A stretch of DNA of 37,739 nt. Source: an uncultured Prevotella sp. (GTDB lineage: Bacteria > Bacteroidota > Bacteroidia > Bacteroidales > Bacteroidaceae). This document shows positions 22,946 to 31,278 of the stretch, piece after piece (position 1 is the first letter of the stretch; every line of letters begins with the position of its first letter). Position numbers and translations under genes: made by a program. The notes below the pieces were generated by a model. The model saw only the letters and a program-made list of their open reading frames with translations. It had not been told where the DNA came from and ran no database searches. Location of the stretch: contig CALEKA010000061.1 in the NCBI GenBank assembly GCA_937898715.1, positions 1 through 37,739 on the forward strand, written 5' to 3'.

Positions 22946-24403
22946 TTACTTCTTAGGCACACGCTCGAGGATCGTCTTGACGAAGGTCCAATAGCGCTCT
23001 ACGCTGGGGATGTAGCAACGCTCGTTGGGCGTGTGGGGCGAACGCAGGGTGGGACCGAAACTTACCAAGTCCATGTGAGGACGCAGGGCACCAATCACAC
23101 CACATTCGAGTCCGGCATGCACCACGGTGACGTGGCTATCCTCCTGGAAGAGTTCGCGGTAGATGCCCTTCATGAGTTCTACGATCTCGCTCTTGGGGTT
23201 GGGCTGCCATGCGGGGTAGTCGCCATCGGTCTCTACCTTCATGCCAGCCATAGAGAATGCGCTCTCGAGCGTCTCTACGCAGCACTCGCGCATGCTGTCG
23301 CGTGAGGAACGGATGAGGATGAGGAAACGAGCCTTTCCCTCACCAATCTCTACGATGGCGAGGTTGGAGGAGGTCTCTACGATCTGATTGTCGTAGGGGA
23401 TCATGCGGAATACGCCGTTGTGTACGGCACAGAGGGCATCGACGAGGTTGTCTTGTATCTCGGCGGGCACGATGTACTGCGGCAGGGTGGTGTCCTCGAT
23501 GTCGAGTTCCAGGGTGTTTTCGATGGGAGCGTACTCCTCGCGGAGCGTCTGGCGCCATTCGTCGATCACTTCGCGCAGTGCACCGACGTTTTCCTTAGGC
23601 AGAGTGAGCACCACTTCGGCTGAGGCGGGGATGGCATTGCGCATGTTGCCGCCCTCCCATGAGGCGAGGCAAGCTTCGAAGTTGGCAATGGCGTCCTGCA
23701 CGATGCGTGCCATGGCCTTGTTGGCGTTGCAGCGGCCCTCGTTGATCTCGAGGCCAGAGTGTCCGCCGAAGAGCTTGTGGAGGGTGATCTTCACAGCAGC
23801 GTCGGTGGGGTCGGTGTCTTGAGGCTTGTATTCGAGCGTAGCAGTCATGTTGACGCCACCAGCCGAACCGATGATCATCTCGCCCTCGGTCTCATCGTCG
23901 AGGTTGAGCAGGATGTCGCCTTCTATGGTGTCGGCCTTCATGTGGTTCACACCATACATGGTGGTCTCTTCATCGGCGGTGATAAATCCTTCTATGGGTC
24001 CGTGCTTGAGTGTGGGGTCTTCCATCACAGCCATGATGGTGGCCACTGCCATGCCGTCGTCCGATCCGAGGGTGGTGCCGCGGGCTTTCACCCAGTCGCC
24101 ATCGATGTAAGTCTCGATGGGGTCGGTCTCGAAGTTGTGAGTGGAGTCTTTCGTCTTTTGGGGCACCATGTCCATGTGGCCTTGGAGGGTCACCATCTTG
24201 CGATCTTCCATGCCAGGCGATGCGGGCTTGCGCATGATGATGTTGCCAGCCTCGTCCTTGAAGGCTTCTACTCCTTTTTCAGCTGCCCAAGAGAGCAGGA
24301 ATTGCTGCACTTTCTCCAGATGGCCCGACGGACGGGGCACTTGGGTGAGCAGATCAAAGTTTTTCCAAATGGCCTGCGGCTGCAGGTTTGCTATTTCACT
24401 CAT
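22946..24403 (-). CDS. pepD: Aminoacyl-histidine dipeptidase (M20C)
   Basis: A 485-aa cytosolic metallopeptidase that cleaves Xaa-His and other dipeptides, with length and layout typical of PepD. Metal and catalytic residues fall at expected spacing: His76 (LQGHMDM), Asp115 (GSDDGMA), Glu145/Glu146 (TADEETTMYG), Asp169 (LNLDDETEGE) and a late His in VVHAGLECG. The lid/dimerization domain opens around FGGHSGLEI. It is flanked by a strong terminator downstream. Upstream (24404-24600) I see only repeats and no clear promoter. Confidence 0.95.
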   Translation of the reverse strand: MSEIANLQPQAIWKNFDLLTQVPRPSGHLEKVQQFLLSWAAEKGVEAFKDEAGNIIMRKPASPGMEDRKMVTLQGHMDMVPQKTKDSTHNFETDPIETYIDGDWVKARGTTLGSDDGMAVATIMAVMEDPTLKHGPIEGFITADEETTMYGVNHMKADTIEGDILLNLDDETEGEMIIGSAGGVNMTATLEYKPQDTDPTDAAVKITLHKLFGGHSGLEINEGRCNANKAMARIVQDAIANFEACLASWEGGNMRNAIPASAEVVLTLPKENVGALREVIDEWRQTLREEYAPIENTLELDIEDTTLPQYIVPAEIQDNLVDALCAVHNGVFRMIPYDNQIVETSSNLAIVEIGEGKARFLILIRSSRDSMRECCVETLESAFSMAGMKVETDGDYPAWQPNPKSEIVELMKGIYRELFQEDSHVTVVHAGLECGVIGALRPHMDLVSFGPTLRSPHTPNERCYIPSVERYWTFVKTILERVPKK

Positions 24404-24420
24404 GATTGTAATGTATTAGA

Positions 24421-24626
24421 AGAGCCCCTCCCCCTAACCCCTCCCCCTACGGGAGAGGGGAGACGGATACCGTCTAAAGAGGGAGAGTGTGGGGCGTATG
24501 AGAGATTAGACTTTTAATTGATATTCTTGTTGGCAATGCCGACGCGGGGACGCGTCGGCCCCAGAATTGGCTGAAATGCTTCTTGCCCGTGAGTGAGCCA
24601 GAATGTATTACTTATTACTTTTTACT
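24421..24626. repeat. Repeat cluster upstream of pepD
   Basis: In order: a G/C-rich stem-loop repeat (24421-24484, CCCCTCCCCCTAACCCC ... GGGAGAGGGGAGACGGATACC), a single B-element arm GCCGACGCGGGGACGCGTC (24538-24556), and a TACTTAA-type run with AGAATGTATTACTTATTACT (24600-24626). No gene is seen. Confidence 0.75.
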
Positions 24627-24627
24627 T

Positions 24628-24788
24628 ACGCGTTGGCGGAATTGGTAAACGGGTTGACAAGTTAACAGGTGAACAGGTAAGTTTGTCGAGTACAATCGTT
24701 CTCGTTTTTAACGAAACAAGTAGTCTAAGAGTTATTTACTTGTTAACTTGTCAACTTGTTTACCCGTTAACCAAGAATTCCGCCAATG
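24628..24788. repeat. 160-bp palindromic element (copy 2, inverted)
   Basis: Reverse-complement counterpart of 14325-14485, with the same arms and the same TTAAAAACGAG-containing centre, differing at a few positions. Confidence 0.9.
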
Positions 24789-24821
24789 GGTTTTTACTTA
24801 TAACTTTGCATCGTCTTTCAG

Positions 24822-24860
24822 CCAGAATGTAATACTTAATACTTTATACTTAATACTTGT
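24822..24860. repeat. TACTTAA repeat (overlaps a gene end)
   Basis: AGCCAGAATGTAATACTTAA followed by TACTTTATACTTAATACTT. Its end supplies the stop codon and last codons of the minus-strand gene ending at 24850. Confidence 0.85.
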
Positions 24861-25845
24861 TTCTCTTCACGCTCGCGCGAAAAGAAACCCTACACCACCC
24901 AAACACGCCGAGCACCACGACCAGAGCGGTCTGAATGGTATGGACGGCAAGGGCGAACATCACGGCTTGACTCTCTGCCACACCGTAGAGCACGAGCATC
25001 GTCTTGACAGCAAAGTGCCACGGACCCGCACCATTGGGGGTGGGCACGAGCACGGCAAAGGTGCCTACGCAGAATATGAGGAAGGCTGCGCCAAGCGAGA
25101 GCTGTGCGGTGAAGGGGAAGCAGAAGAAGGCTATGTAGAAGTGGAGAAAATACCCCACCCAGATGAGCAGACTATAGAAGAGATAGAGCGGCAGATTCCT
25201 TACGCGGCGCAGCGAGAGAATGCCCTCCCACATGCCCTGGAGCATGTCGCACCCCTTGCGAAACACGGAGAAACGCCTTATGAGGATGATGCCCGTGGCA
25301 AGGGCTGCGATGAGGCAGACGAAGGTGACAAGGTAGCCCGTGCTCGTGAAGCGGTGGAGCAGGCTGGGGAGGTCCATGCCCGTCTCGCGCATAAACTTAA
25401 GGAACATGGGGAGTTGCCACAGAAAGGCGGCACCCGTGAAGAGAAGCATCAGTAGGGAGTCGACCACGCGCTCGGTCACCACCGTGCCCAGGCTCTTGCT
25501 GAAGCTCACGCCGTCCACCTTCTTGAGCGTGCCGCAACGGGTCACTTCGCCCACACGGGGGATGATGAGGCTCGCAGCATACGACATGAAGATGGCATCC
25601 GTACAGGAAGTTCTCCTGGGCCGTTCGCCCAGCGGCTCCAGCGCCATCTTCCAGCGCCATGCTCGCGCCATCTGCGGCAGTATGCCGAAGGCAAGGCTGA
25701 GGAGCATCCACCCCCACTGCATCTCGCCAAAGACGAAGTGAGAGAATGCATCCCAGTCTGTATCGCGATACATCCACCAGAGGATGGCCAACCCGAGCAG
25801 GAAGGGAAACGACGTTTGCAATATGACTTTGACTACGCTTTTCAA
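24850..25845 (-). CDS. Flippase-like (LPG synthase TM region-type) membrane protein
   Basis: A 331-aa polytopic membrane protein matching the PF03706 family, known from the flippase part of lysyl-phosphatidylglycerol synthase and from many lipid/glycan-related proteins of unknown role. Several helices (FPFLLGLAILWWMY, MLLSLAFGILPQMARAWRW, SLLMLLFTGAAFLWQL) are visible. Family signatures include RAWRWKMAL, SYAASLIIPRVGEVTRC, and FAVLVPTPNGAGPWH near the C-terminus. It has no aminoacyl-transferase domain, so it is the TM-only form. The C-terminal KY and stop are encoded by a TACTTAA repeat. It is divergent from rsmA. Confidence 0.85.
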   Translation of the reverse strand: MKSVVKVILQTSFPFLLGLAILWWMYRDTDWDAFSHFVFGEMQWGWMLLSLAFGILPQMARAWRWKMALEPLGERPRRTSCTDAIFMSYAASLIIPRVGEVTRCGTLKKVDGVSFSKSLGTVVTERVVDSLLMLLFTGAAFLWQLPMFLKFMRETGMDLPSLLHRFTSTGYLVTFVCLIAALATGIILIRRFSVFRKGCDMLQGMWEGILSLRRVRNLPLYLFYSLLIWVGYFLHFYIAFFCFPFTAQLSLGAAFLIFCVGTFAVLVPTPNGAGPWHFAVKTMLVLYGVAESQAVMFALAVHTIQTALVVVLGVFGWCRVSFRASVKRNKY

Positions 25846-25896
25846 GCCGATGAGATTTTGCGCTTTAGAATAAATTTAGTGAAACAGAGGCTTGCT

Positions 25897-25930
25897 TTTG
25901 GGCATACTCTCGATAAAATGTTTACCTTTG
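25897..25930 (+). promoter_or_regulatory. Candidate rsmA promoter
   Basis: TTTG (25897-25900) and TACCTTTG (25923-25930), 22-bp spacer, slightly long. The leader would be about 77 nt. On the minus strand, TACTTTTG (25991-25998) could serve the divergent flippase-like gene, so the two leaders would overlap. Confidence 0.55.
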
Positions 25931-26013
25931 TAGCCAAAATAGCAGCCGAGACATGCCTCAGAGAGGCTCTACAGGGGCTGCGCTCTAATGCAAAAGTAGA
26001 AAAAATATATTAG

Positions 26014-26844
26014 ATGAAGTCCGTACGCCCTAAAAAATTTCTTGGTCAGCACTTCCTGACCCATCTGCCCACGGCGCAGGCTATAGCCGACACCGTAGAC
26101 GCATGTCCCGACTTGCCTATACTCGAGGTGGGGCCTGGCATGGGCGTGATGACGCAGTTTCTCCTGCCCAAGCAGCGAGAACTGAAGGTGGTGGAGATCG
26201 ACTTCGAGAGCGTGGCATACCTGCGAGAGCACTTCCCTGCGCTGGAGGAGAATATCATCGAGGACGACTTCCTCAAGATGCACCTCGACCACACCTTCGA
26301 GGGTCGCCCCTTCGTGCTCACGGGCAACTATCCTTATAATATAAGTAGTCAGATATTCTTCAAGATGCTCGACTATCGTCACCTCATCCCCTGCTGTACG
26401 GGCATGATTCAGAAGGAGGTGGCAGAGCGACTGGCTGCTCCTCCGGGCTGCAAGGCTTACGGCATACTGAGCGTATTGGTGCAGCTATATTATAAGGTGG
26501 ACTACCTCTTCACCGTAGAGCCGGGCGTGTTCAATCCGCCCCCCAAGGTGCGCAGTGCCGTGGTACGCCTCACGCGCAACGAGGTGACCCATCCTGGCTG
26601 TGACGAACGACTCTTGCGCCGCGTGGTGAAGACCACCTTCAATCAGCGCCGCAAGATGATGCGTGGCTCTATCAAGCCTCTGCTCCACGACCTCGACCAG
26701 CAGTGCTCGGGCGCAGCTCCCGACCACAGCGAATTCCTCGCTCAGCCCCTCCTGACGCGACGCCCCGAGCAACTCTCCGTAGAGGAATTCATCGATCTGA
26801 CGAATAGGGTGGAGGAGCATTACGGCGCGGAGCGCCGAGTTTAA
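26014..26844 (+). CDS. rsmA: 16S rRNA (adenine1518/1519-N6)-dimethyltransferase
   Basis: A 276-aa protein, KsgA/RsmA, which dimethylates two adenines near the 3' end of 16S rRNA during 30S maturation. Visible motifs are the N-terminal KKFLGQHFL, the SAM-binding EVGPGMGVMT (38-47), Glu61 after the second strand, DDF at 84-86 and the catalytic NYPY (105-108). A C-terminal helical part (TFNQRRKM, then RPEQLSVEEF) is typical. Length is normal. rfbB follows on the same strand after a repeat-filled gap. Confidence 0.96.
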   Translation: MKSVRPKKFLGQHFLTHLPTAQAIADTVDACPDLPILEVGPGMGVMTQFLLPKQRELKVVEIDFESVAYLREHFPALEENIIEDDFLKMHLDHTFEGRPFVLTGNYPYNISSQIFFKMLDYRHLIPCCTGMIQKEVAERLAAPPGCKAYGILSVLVQLYYKVDYLFTVEPGVFNPPPKVRSAVVRLTRNEVTHPGCDERLLRRVVKTTFNQRRKMMRGSIKPLLHDLDQQCSGAAPDHSEFLAQPLLTRRPEQLSVEEFIDLTNRVEEHYGAERRV

Positions 26845-26845
26845 G

Positions 26846-26966
26846 AGGTGCTTCGCACCTTAGTTTAGTGAGTTTAGACGCGCTTCGCGCTAAGTTTAAT
26901 ATGTTTATATGTTGCATGTAAGGCATCAGCCAGAATGTAATACTTAATACTTTATACTTAATACTT
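26846..26966. repeat. Small hairpins and TACTTAA repeat after rsmA
   Basis: AGGTGC-TTC-GCACCT (26846-26860) starts just after the rsmA stop, then a GCGC-TTC-GCGC hairpin (26880-26890) within TTTAGACGCGCTTCGCGCTA, like the 21552-21711 array. A TACTTAA repeat follows (26932-26966), ending 16 bp before the rfbB ATG. Confidence 0.8.
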
Positions 26967-26982
26967 TAACCCCAAGGTTAAT

Positions 26983-28128
26983 ATGAAGACCTATCTTGTG
27001 ACCGGTGCCGCAGGCTTTATCGGCGCCAACTACTTGAAGTACATCCTTAAGAAATACGACGACGTGCGCGTAGTAGTGCTCGATCTCTTGACCTACGCAG
27101 GCTACCTCGGCACCATCGCCAAGGATATCGACAACGAGCGCTGCTTCTTCGTGAAAGGCGACATCTGCGACCGCGCACTGCTCGACTCCCTCTTTGCCGA
27201 ATACCGATTCGACGTGGTGGTAAACTTTGCCGCAGAGAGCCACGTAGACCGCAGCATTGAGAACCCACAGCTCTTCCTCAATACCAACATTCTCGGCACG
27301 CAGAATCTCCTCGATGCAGCACGTGCCGCATGGGTGATGGGACGCGACGCGCAGGGCTATCCCACATGGCGCGCTGGCGTGAGATTCCACCAAGTATCGA
27401 CCGACGAAGTGTATGGCTCGCTCGGCGCCGAAGGCTACTTCACTGAGCAGACCCCCCTCTGCCCCCATAGCCCCTATAGCGCTTCGAAGACCTCGGCCGA
27501 CCACTTCGTGTGCGCCTATCGCGACACCTACCACATGCCCGTGAGCATCACTCGCTGCTCCAACAACTACGGACCCTACCAATTCCCCGAGAAGCTCATC
27601 CCCCTCGTGATCAACAACATCCTGCAGGGCAAGCACCTCCCCGTATACGGCAAGGGTGAGAACATACGCGACTGGCTCTACGTGGAAGACCACTGCAAAG
27701 CTATCGACATGGTGATCAATCAGGGCAAAGACGGCAGCATCTACAACGTGGGTGGTCACAACGAGCGTCAGAACATTCAGATCGTCAAGATCATCATCCG
27801 CACCATCCACGACATCATGCAGGAGGAGCCCCGCTTCCGCACCCTGCTGAAGCGCCAAGAGATAGGCGCCGATGGTCAGATCAGCATCGACTGGATCAAC
27901 GATTCGCTCATCACCTTCGTCAAGGACCGCCTCGGCCACGACCAGCGCTACGGCATCGATCCCTCCAAGATCAAGGCCGACCTCGGATGGTATCCCGAGA
28001 CCACCTTCGAAGTAGGCATCGTCAAGACCATCCGTTGGAACCTCGAGCATCGCGACTGGGTAGAAGCCGTCAGCGGCGACGACTACCAGCAGTACTACGA
28101 GAAGATGTACGCCGGCAAGCGCATATAA
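26983..28128 (+). CDS. rfbB: dTDP-glucose 4,6-dehydratase
   Basis: A 381-aa protein of the extended SDR family, converting dTDP-glucose to dTDP-4-keto-6-deoxyglucose for rhamnose and related sugars in surface polysaccharide. The NAD motif GAAGFIG is at 8-14, catalytic Asp141/Glu142 in STDEVYG, and Tyr165/Lys169 in the YSASK motif. HVDRSI and RCSNNYGPYQFPEKL are family signatures. It is slightly longer than many RfbB proteins (about 350 aa). No rfbA, C or D neighbours lie in the window. A strong terminator follows. Confidence 0.95.
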   Translation: MKTYLVTGAAGFIGANYLKYILKKYDDVRVVVLDLLTYAGYLGTIAKDIDNERCFFVKGDICDRALLDSLFAEYRFDVVVNFAAESHVDRSIENPQLFLNTNILGTQNLLDAARAAWVMGRDAQGYPTWRAGVRFHQVSTDEVYGSLGAEGYFTEQTPLCPHSPYSASKTSADHFVCAYRDTYHMPVSITRCSNNYGPYQFPEKLIPLVINNILQGKHLPVYGKGENIRDWLYVEDHCKAIDMVINQGKDGSIYNVGGHNERQNIQIVKIIIRTIHDIMQEEPRFRTLLKRQEIGADGQISIDWINDSLITFVKDRLGHDQRYGIDPSKIKADLGWYPETTFEVGIVKTIRWNLEHRDWVEAVSGDDYQQYYEKMYAGKRI

Positions 28129-28151
28129 GCCCCGCATCACGATAATAATAT

Positions 28152-28190
28152 AAAAGCCCAAGGTTAGAGAAAAGAGACCTTGGGCTTTTT
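28152..28190 (+). terminator. rfbB terminator
   Basis: A 13-bp perfect stem (28152-28164 with 28177-28189), 12-nt loop and a T-run, 24 bp past the rfbB stop. Confidence 0.92.
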
Positions 28191-28227
28191 TAGGTACAGG
28201 CATCATGAGCAATCAAGAAGTGAGCCT

Positions 28228-28465
28228 ATAGGAAGTGGGGGCGAAGCGTCTCGCTTCGGCGCAATGAGTGAGCAAGAGGCTATTCAGAGTCTACTGGGGG
28301 CGACGCGTCCCCGCGTCGGCATGGCAAGAATGCGCTATGGCAGAATAACCTCTGAGTAGACTTGTTCATGCCGCGGGGACGCGTCGCCCCCTGTAGACTC
28401 TGAGAAACCTCTGAATAGAATCTTTGGCAGTGCCGAAGCGAGGACGCTTCGCCCCCACTTCCTAT
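28228..28465. repeat. A element (copy 5) with a B element nested inside
   Basis: Outer arms ATAGGAAGTGGGGGCGAAGC (28228) and CGCTTCGCCCCCACTTCCTAT-type (to 28465) enclose a B element (28280-28418) with extended arms CTATTCAGAGTCTAC and GTAGACTCTGAG, and GGCGACGCGTCC / GGACGCGTCGCC. Confidence 0.9.
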
Positions 28466-28524
28466 GAGTAGACTCTAAATGAAGTCGCTACCCGCTTTAC
28501 TTTGAGCGTGATTTATACTTTCAA

Positions 28525-28557
28525 TTGCACGTATTTACAGAAAAAACCTTAACTTTG
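28525..28557 (+). promoter_or_regulatory. Possible orphan promoter
   Basis: TTG (28525-28527) and TAACTTTG (28550-28557), 22-bp spacer. Downstream lie a small ORF and a structured stretch but no firm gene until 28972. Confidence 0.45.
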
Positions 28558-28599
28558 CCATCGAGAGTCTGCTTGCTCCTCAAAACGGACATACTTTTC

Positions 28600-28749
28600 A
28601 TGCAAGAAAAGCACAATGGCAGACTGGTAAACGACGATTATCTCCTTATTCTCATGCAACAGATCAATACACGCATTCCCCTTGCTCATGGAAGAATATC
28701 CATGGGCTGCATGAGCACGTTTACCCCCCCATATGTTATAGAATATTAA
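28600..28749 (+). CDS. Uncertain 49-aa ORF
   Basis: A 49-aa frame (starts MQEKHNGRLVNDDYLLI) begins about 36 nt after a predicted transcription start. It has no recognizable domain and weak coding character, and could be part of an untranslated RNA instead. Confidence 0.2.
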   Translation: MQEKHNGRLVNDDYLLILMQQINTRIPLAHGRISMGCMSTFTPPYVIEY

Positions 28750-28799
28750 TAGGAAGAGAACGCTCTTCCGCTCTCCATAGAAGCCCACGCGGCTCACGC

Positions 28800-28875
28800 A
28801 AGCGCACGCTGCGCCTTGCATCTTCTGCTCATCCCCATAGGGTGAGGCAAAAGGTGCGGGGCGCAGCGTGCGCTT
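28800..28875 (+). other. Long GC-rich hairpin upstream of a secreted-protein gene
   Basis: Perfect 16-bp arms AAGCGCACGCTGCGCC (28800-28815) and GGCGCAGCGTGCGCTT (28860-28875) enclose a 44-nt loop with its own CTCATCCC/GGGTGAG pairing. TTTTG follows. A smaller hairpin GGAAGAG-AACG-CTCTTCC lies at 28752-28769. It may be the 3' part of an RNA started near 28564, or a regulatory leader. Confidence 0.5.
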
Positions 28876-28971
28876 TTGTGTGGAAAGAACGAAAGCCTTT
28901 CCCATCCTTGATGAATCTGCATGAATCACTGACGGACAATTCTAACACAATCTTCACATATATTTAAGCGT

Positions 28972-31065
28972 ATGAAAAGAACCATACTTCAAGTAGCCGC
29001 ATCCCTGCTGGTGTGTGCGGGGCCGCTTCACGCTACAAACACCTCCAATCTGCCTACTGGCTATTACACCATCAAGAGTGCTACTACAAACACCAGTATC
29101 ACTCACGTGTATGCATTCAACGATGCAGCATCGACCACCGTGTCGTCCAACTCGATGAAGGCCAGCGAGCGCACCCTGCTCTCCACCACACTCGGCACCA
29201 CGAACAACTACTATTGGCGCATCGTCAATTCGGGCGGAAACACCGTCACCATCGTCAACGGACAGGGCACACCCATCGTTCGTGAGGATGGCAATCATGG
29301 CGCATCGGGCGTGGCAAAGTTGAGCACACTCACTCCCGTCGATGCTAACAGTACTTACACCACGGCAGTATATTTCAGCGAAGGCCTCTGTGCCCCAGGC
29401 GCTTCTGATACCAACCATCAGTATGGCGACTACACGGCTATCAATTATTATAAAAACTACGTAGGCGACATTACCAAGTGGAACCTCACCCAGAGCGAGG
29501 AAGGTAAGACCTTCTACACCGTAAGCGTCACGGGCAATACCAATGGCTACATTACTCGTACCGCCACCTCAGAGCGAGCTTACAACACGGGTTTCTTCGT
29601 ATTCGACGCCGATGCCACCGCTCCCACTGCGTCCGACTTCACCGCTGCAGCGATTGATGGCTATGGTGCTCAAATATCCGTAGACGCCACGGCTCACACC
29701 ATCACCGTGACTTATAGCTACAACGCCGAATTCTTAAGAAGCGATATCGCTGCAGCTCAAGCCGTGCTCGACAAGACGGGCGTGGGCTATCCCAAGGCAA
29801 ACAGCACGGCACGCACCACATTTAAGCAGGCCATCGCATCGGCTCAGCAGACATTAGATGAGGTTGGAGAAGCATCCTCTTCTACCACCTTCAGCACAGC
29901 CGTCGCTACCCTCAATGCAGCCATCAACACCTACAAGCAGGCCACCGACATTCAGATGCCCGAAGACGGCCACACCTACGTGTTCACCAACGTTCACCCC
30001 CAGAGTGGTCGTAAATACTACAACTACGCATCCAGCGGCTGCACCATGGTGGCTCGTGGCGATGGCGATGCTGAGTCGCTTCCCCAATCGGCTAAGTTTA
30101 CCTGCCGCGTAGTGGGTGATAAATACGTCTTTGTCAACAATGAGGGCAAGTTCCTTAGTTGGAGATATAAGACTCCTAAAAGCGGAGTGACGGGCACGAA
30201 TGGCTTTACCGATTCCTACGTGGCAGCGACCAACGGCATGACGTTCGCCAAAATGCAGTTTACCTCATATACCACCTCTGCCACCTCTCTGGCCGACCTC
30301 TTCGGCTACGTAAGTTTCGGCGGACTCAAGACGGATGGCAGTAGCTCTACTGCTTCTTCCTTCTTCGTTGTCAAGAACGACGGCACGTTCGATCGTACCG
30401 ACCTGAATAATTGGTACTATAACACCACCTACTCCAACGCATTCCAAGTGGAAGAAGTGACCTATCCCAACACCATCACCTTCAATGCTGCCGAAGGTAT
30501 TGACGGCGTGGAGCAGATAGCTACCTTCAGTGCACCCTTTGCTACCGTAGTGCCCCAGGGCGTAACGGCATGGTATGTCGACCAAGTCAACACCGCTGCC
30601 CACCTGCAATCCATTGAGACAGGTAAGGCTATCCCCGCAGGACAGGGCGTACTGCTCACAGCACCCTCAAGCACCACCTCTGCCATCATGCTCCCCGCCA
30701 CCTCAGAGACCGCAGCCACCATCTCTTCCAATGGCCTTGGCGCATCGGCTGGTGCAGCCCTCACGCTCACTGACGATACGCACGCCTATATCCTCACTCG
30801 CGATACGGAGAACAACTGCACTGCGTTCTGCCGCGGTCGTATCGGTTCCGTGCTCAAGATGAACAAGGCTTACTTGAAACTTGCCTCAGGTGGTAGCGCA
30901 CAGTCGTTCATGATGAACTTTGGCGGTATTAGTACAGGCATCAGTCAGATCGAAGCACAAGGCTCGTTCGAAGCCCCCATCTACGACCTCACTGGTCGCC
31001 GTGTAGTTCGTCCCGTGAAGGGAAGTCTCTACATCCAAGGCGGCAAGAAGTTTATCGCACAATAA
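28972..31065 (+). CDS. Secreted modular protein with sorting-type C-terminus
   Basis: A 697-aa protein with a signal peptide (MKRTILQVAASLLVCAGPLHA, about 21 residues). An N-terminal beta-rich part (LPTGYYTIKSATTNT, NNYYWRIV) resembles ricin-like glycan-binding folds. At about 250-325 a helical FIVAR-like segment follows (DIAAAQAVLDKTGVGYP, AIASAQQTLDEV, AVATLNAAINTYKQA). A second beta-rich domain is followed by a TFSAPFATVVPQGVTAWYV module related to a module near the sialidase C-terminus. The protein ends with IYDLTGRRVVRP and GSLYIQGGKKFI, a sorting-type C-terminus common in Prevotella. No catalytic domain is recognized. A 53-aa micropeptide gene follows 39 bp later. Likely a surface or secreted glycan-interacting protein; function unknown. 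Confidence 0.7.
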   Translation: MKRTILQVAASLLVCAGPLHATNTSNLPTGYYTIKSATTNTSITHVYAFNDAASTTVSSNSMKASERTLLSTTLGTTNNYYWRIVNSGGNTVTIVNGQGTPIVREDGNHGASGVAKLSTLTPVDANSTYTTAVYFSEGLCAPGASDTNHQYGDYTAINYYKNYVGDITKWNLTQSEEGKTFYTVSVTGNTNGYITRTATSERAYNTGFFVFDADATAPTASDFTAAAIDGYGAQISVDATAHTITVTYSYNAEFLRSDIAAAQAVLDKTGVGYPKANSTARTTFKQAIASAQQTLDEVGEASSSTTFSTAVATLNAAINTYKQATDIQMPEDGHTYVFTNVHPQSGRKYYNYASSGCTMVARGDGDAESLPQSAKFTCRVVGDKYVFVNNEGKFLSWRYKTPKSGVTGTNGFTDSYVAATNGMTFAKMQFTSYTTSATSLADLFGYVSFGGLKTDGSSSTASSFFVVKNDGTFDRTDLNNWYYNTTYSNAFQVEEVTYPNTITFNAAEGIDGVEQIATFSAPFATVVPQGVTAWYVDQVNTAAHLQSIETGKAIPAGQGVLLTAPSSTTSAIMLPATSETAATISSNGLGASAGAALTLTDDTHAYILTRDTENNCTAFCRGRIGSVLKMNKAYLKLASGGSAQSFMMNFGGISTGISQIEAQGSFEAPIYDLTGRRVVRPVKGSLYIQGGKKFIAQ

Positions 31066-31104
31066 TATTTATTCCTTTTCCCCAACAATCAAAAACATCA
31101 CGTA

Positions 31105-31266
31105 ATGAAAAGATCTTATATAAAGCCCCTCGCAAAGTCGCTGACCTTTGAGCCCTTGCAGATGTTAGCCTCCTCCGTGCGCTATTCTGACACCGAGGTC
31201 GATGCCGATGCATCCTACTCCTCTAAACAGCAACAGCCCAACCCTATTTGGAGCAACATGGAATGA
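31105..31266 (+). CDS. YIKP-type 53-aa micropeptide
   Basis: A 53-aa ORF starting MKRSYIKPLAKSLTFEPLQM and continuing with an Asp/Ser-rich tail that ends in WSNME. The pattern (MK..YIKP near the N-terminus, a hydrophobic/aliphatic stretch with M-L-A-S-S, then an acidic tail) matches a family of very short Bacteroidales/Prevotella proteins seen after genes for secreted proteins. It begins 39 bp after the upstream gene with the same direction and a similar AATCAAAAACATCA leader. No signal peptide or domain is identified; the role is unknown. Confidence 0.6.
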   Translation: MKRSYIKPLAKSLTFEPLQMLASSVRYSDTEVDADASYSSKQQQPNPIWSNME

Positions 31267-31278
31267 TAGTCACTTTGC

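Noticed and set aside
26944..28212. 422-aa minus-strand ORF
   Set aside because: Antisense to rfbB, which is unmistakable. The Val/Glu/Asp-rich translation has no recognizable motif.
28549..28929. 126-aa minus-strand ORF
   Set aside because: It covers the strong 28800-28875 hairpin and the orphan promoter, with no domain or coding signature.
31105..31266. Antitoxin partner of the DUF4143 ATPase
   Set aside because: The micropeptide gene is on the opposite strand, separated by a composite repeat, and fits better with the upstream secreted-protein gene.
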